Below are positions 62,381-64,000 of a stretch of DNA of 64,000 nt, piece by piece. Below the pieces are notes generated by a model. The model saw only the letters and a list, made by a program, of their open reading frames with translations, ran no database searches and was not told the DNA's origin. Origin of the DNA: Paludibacterium sp. B53371 (GTDB lineage: Bacteria > Pseudomonadota > Gammaproteobacteria > Burkholderiales > Chromobacteriaceae); contig NZ_CP069163.1 of NCBI RefSeq assembly GCF_018802765.1, forward strand, positions 62,001-126,000. Direction: 5' to 3'. Numbering within the stretch: the stretch's first letter is position 1; each line of letters begins with the position of its first letter. Made by a program: the position numbers and the translations under genes.

Positions 62381-64000
62381 ATGCTGGCAAATAGGGTTCG
62401 TACTCGTCGCTGGGTAAGCGGCGTGTGTCTGGCGTGCTGGCATGCACTGTTGTTGGCCGAACCGTCAGAGGCGCCAGGGACGGATGGCCGTTTTTTCCTG
62501 CAGGACAACAGCGAACATCTGCGCGGTGAGTTCGATGCGCTTCGCCAGCGCCAGTTACTGCGCGACGAGGACATTCGTTGCGCTCCGGCCGAGCCGGACG
62601 CTCATGGCAATGCGTGTTTGCCGGTGCGGGCACTGCGGGTGACCGGGGTCACCCTGCTCGGTGCAGAGGATCTGGCGCTGGTGCGCGAGCAAGGGGCCGG
62701 TTGCATGTATGGCATGCGCTTGCAGCGGATTTTGCAGCGGCTGATGGCCTTGTATGTCGAGCGCGGTTATGTGGCTGCCCGGGTGGTGCCGCAGCTGTCT
62801 GCCGATGGCGTCATGACGCTGCAGGTGCTGGAAGGGCATGTGGAGGAGATCGAGGGGGATGAGCAGGCCGCGGCCTGGCTGTTTCCCGCCATGAGCGGCA
62901 AGCCGTTGAATATCCGTGATCTGGAGCAGGGACTGGATCAGGCCAATCGCCTGCAATCGGCGGCGCTGCGCGCCGAGATTGTGCCCGGGCGACAGGTGGG
63001 CGGTTCGACGGTGCGGTTGCGTGGCCAGGTGGCGCCGGCATGGCATGGCCGGATTGCGCTGGATAACTGGGGTTATGACGCGACCGGGCGCCAGGTGGCG
63101 GGGCTGACCCTGGCGCGCGACAACCTCAGTGGCCGGTATGACTATCTGAGTCTGGCGCTGGAGCACAGTCTGGCCGCGGGACGTTTCAGCCGGCGGCACT
63201 CGCTGTTTTATTCGCTGCCGCACGGCTACTGGAGTTACAGCCTGTTTGCCGGCCAGTCGGCCTATCTGAATCCGCAACGCCTGCGCTACGGCACGGTGGC
63301 GCTGACCGGGGAATCGTCACAGCTTGGTCTGCGGCTGGACCGGGTGCTGTGGCGCGACCAGCAACGGATCTGGAGTACGCATGGCCAGGTGAGTCACAAA
63401 CGGGTGGCCAATTATTTTCTCGGCAGTTTGCAGCAGGTGAGCAGCCCGACGCTGTCGGTGCTGTCGCTGGGGGTGGACAGGCTGAGTCTGCTGGCATTTG
63501 GTTCGCTGACGCTGGAGTTGTCGCTCGACAGTGGCCAGGGCTGGTTCGGGGCTGACGACGGCGTGCCCGGCGGGCCGAGTACCCGCTTTGACAAATGGAG
63601 ACTGAGTACGACCCTGCGCCATCTCACGCCATTGCCGGGATGGCAGTGGGAGAGCCGTTTGCAGGGGCAGTACAGCGGGCGGCGTCTGCCGGCGGTGGAG
63701 CAGCTGGAGCTGGCGGATAACAGCATGGTGCGCGGGTTTCGTCACAACTCGCTGGCCAGCGAACGCGGCTGGGTCTGGCGCAACACCCTGCACGGACAGT
63801 TCCGGCGCGGCGATTGGCAGTGGCTCCCCCGGCTGGGGCTCGATCTGGGCGGTGTCTGGCAGACCCGGGACGATGGTGGCGATCAGCGGATGGCGGGCTG
63901 GGGGCTTGGCATGACACTGCGCTACGGCGACTGGTCACTGGATGGCGAGTACAGCCGGCCGCTCTGGCAGCCGGATTATTTTGTCGGCGAGTCGCAGCAG
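62381..64000 (+). CDS. TpsB outer-membrane transporter of a two-partner secretion system (3' end outside the window)
   Basis: The frame is open from the ATG at 62381 (GGAG 5 bases upstream) to the window edge, 540 codons. After a signal peptide (VSGVCLACWHALLLAEPSEA region) comes a periplasmic POTRA-type section: PVRALRVTGVTLLGAEDLAL, LQRILQRLMALYVERGYVAA, VVPQLSADGVMTLQVLEGHV. This is the ShlB/FhaC/HecB pattern. From about residue 210 the sequence alternates as beta strands of a 16-strand barrel (GRIALDNWGYDATGRQVAGL, FADDGVPGGPSTRFDKWRLS-like segment). It would export a large TpsA adhesin or hemolysin, expected just outside the window. Confidence 0.92.
   Translation, partial: MLANRVRTRRWVSGVCLACWHALLLAEPSEAPGTDGRFFLQDNSEHLRGEFDALRQRQLLRDEDIRCAPAEPDAHGNACLPVRALRVTGVTLLGAEDLALVREQGAGCMYGMRLQRILQRLMALYVERGYVAARVVPQLSADGVMTLQVLEGHVEEIEGDEQAAAWLFPAMSGKPLNIRDLEQGLDQANRLQSAALRAEIVPGRQVGGSTVRLRGQVAPAWHGRIALDNWGYDATGRQVAGLTLARDNLSGRYDYLSLALEHSLAAGRFSRRHSLFYSLPHGYWSYSLFAGQSAYLNPQRLRYGTVALTGESSQLGLRLDRVLWRDQQRIWSTHGQVSHKRVANYFLGSLQQVSSPTLSVLSLGVDRLSLLAFGSLTLELSLDSGQGWFGADDGVPGGPSTRFDKWRLSTTLRHLTPLPGWQWESRLQGQYSGRRLPAVEQLELADNSMVRGFRHNSLASERGWVWRNTLHGQFRRGDWQWLPRLGLDLGGVWQTRDDGGDQRMAGWGLGMTLRYGDWSLDGEYSRPLWQPDYFVGESQQ

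Overview
The window is a piece of a GC-rich betaproteobacterial chromosome, most likely from the Neisseriales/Chromobacteriaceae (Chromobacterium-like). This is inferred from the gene set: an Entner-Doudoroff block with HexR, a hemCDXY operon, ppc, argH, an ArsR-linked P450/monooxygenase cassette, and a split Aer-type taxis receptor. Genus was not established, because no database search was possible. The window opens inside a BPL_N-type amidotransferase gene and ends inside a two-partner secretion outer-membrane transporter gene.

The main feature is a complete Tn7-like transposon of 16,804 bp (1659-18462). Its ends are TGT...ACA with matching terminal sequences, and it is flanked by a perfect 5-bp duplication GCAGG (1654-1658 and 18463-18467). 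It split a small cytochrome P450-like gene on the minus strand directly after its heme-ligand cysteine codon. Removing the element and one GCAGG copy restores one 343-codon reading frame with a normal HACPG heme loop. The element encodes a TnsA-TnsB fusion, TnsC and a single TnsD-like TniQ, transcribed toward the left end, plus an AlpA-like regulator. No TnsE, resolvase or CRISPR component was seen. The nearby glmS gene, the classical Tn7 target, is not occupied.

The transposon cargo fills its right half and is visibly AT-richer. It holds a metallophosphoesterase, two small membrane proteins, a C-protein-like XRE regulator with a three-half-site operator, and a DNA methyltransferase. It also holds a translationally coupled pair: an 852-residue protein with two GHKL ATPase domains and a histidine-kinase-like core, and a 601-residue protein whose receiver domain is split by an insertion of about 120 residues. 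I propose the pair, possibly with the methyltransferase, as a candidate phosphorelay-like defence system. The right end of the transposon carries two tandem copies of its terminal module.

The rest is ordinary chromosome. 19451-30017: an ArsR regulator, a CetB/CetA-like PAS plus chemoreceptor pair, a PPi-type phosphofructokinase, two MFS exporters, a LysR regulator, and a coupled solute-binding protein plus diguanylate cyclase. 30031-36004: a 52-bp palindrome, glmS, an Lrp regulator, a Bcr/CflA exporter, an XRE regulator divergent from a SAM methyltransferase, and a decayed alpha/beta hydrolase. 36070-44273: hemCDXY, divergent ppc, then argH. 44396-50436: a CTX-M-like class A beta-lactamase, an exported protein, a heterodimeric ABC exporter and a GlpR-type regulator. 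50578-53361: an RNase II-family enzyme and an HDOD protein, convergent.

53547-62018 is the complete glucose catabolic module: edd-eda on one strand, and zwf, pgl, glk, hexR and pgi on the other. Two HexR-like palindromes lie in the divergent edd/zwf promoter region. Glucose enters through Glk, Zwf and Pgl, goes through Edd and Eda to pyruvate and glyceraldehyde-3-phosphate, and HexR reports on the KDPG pool.
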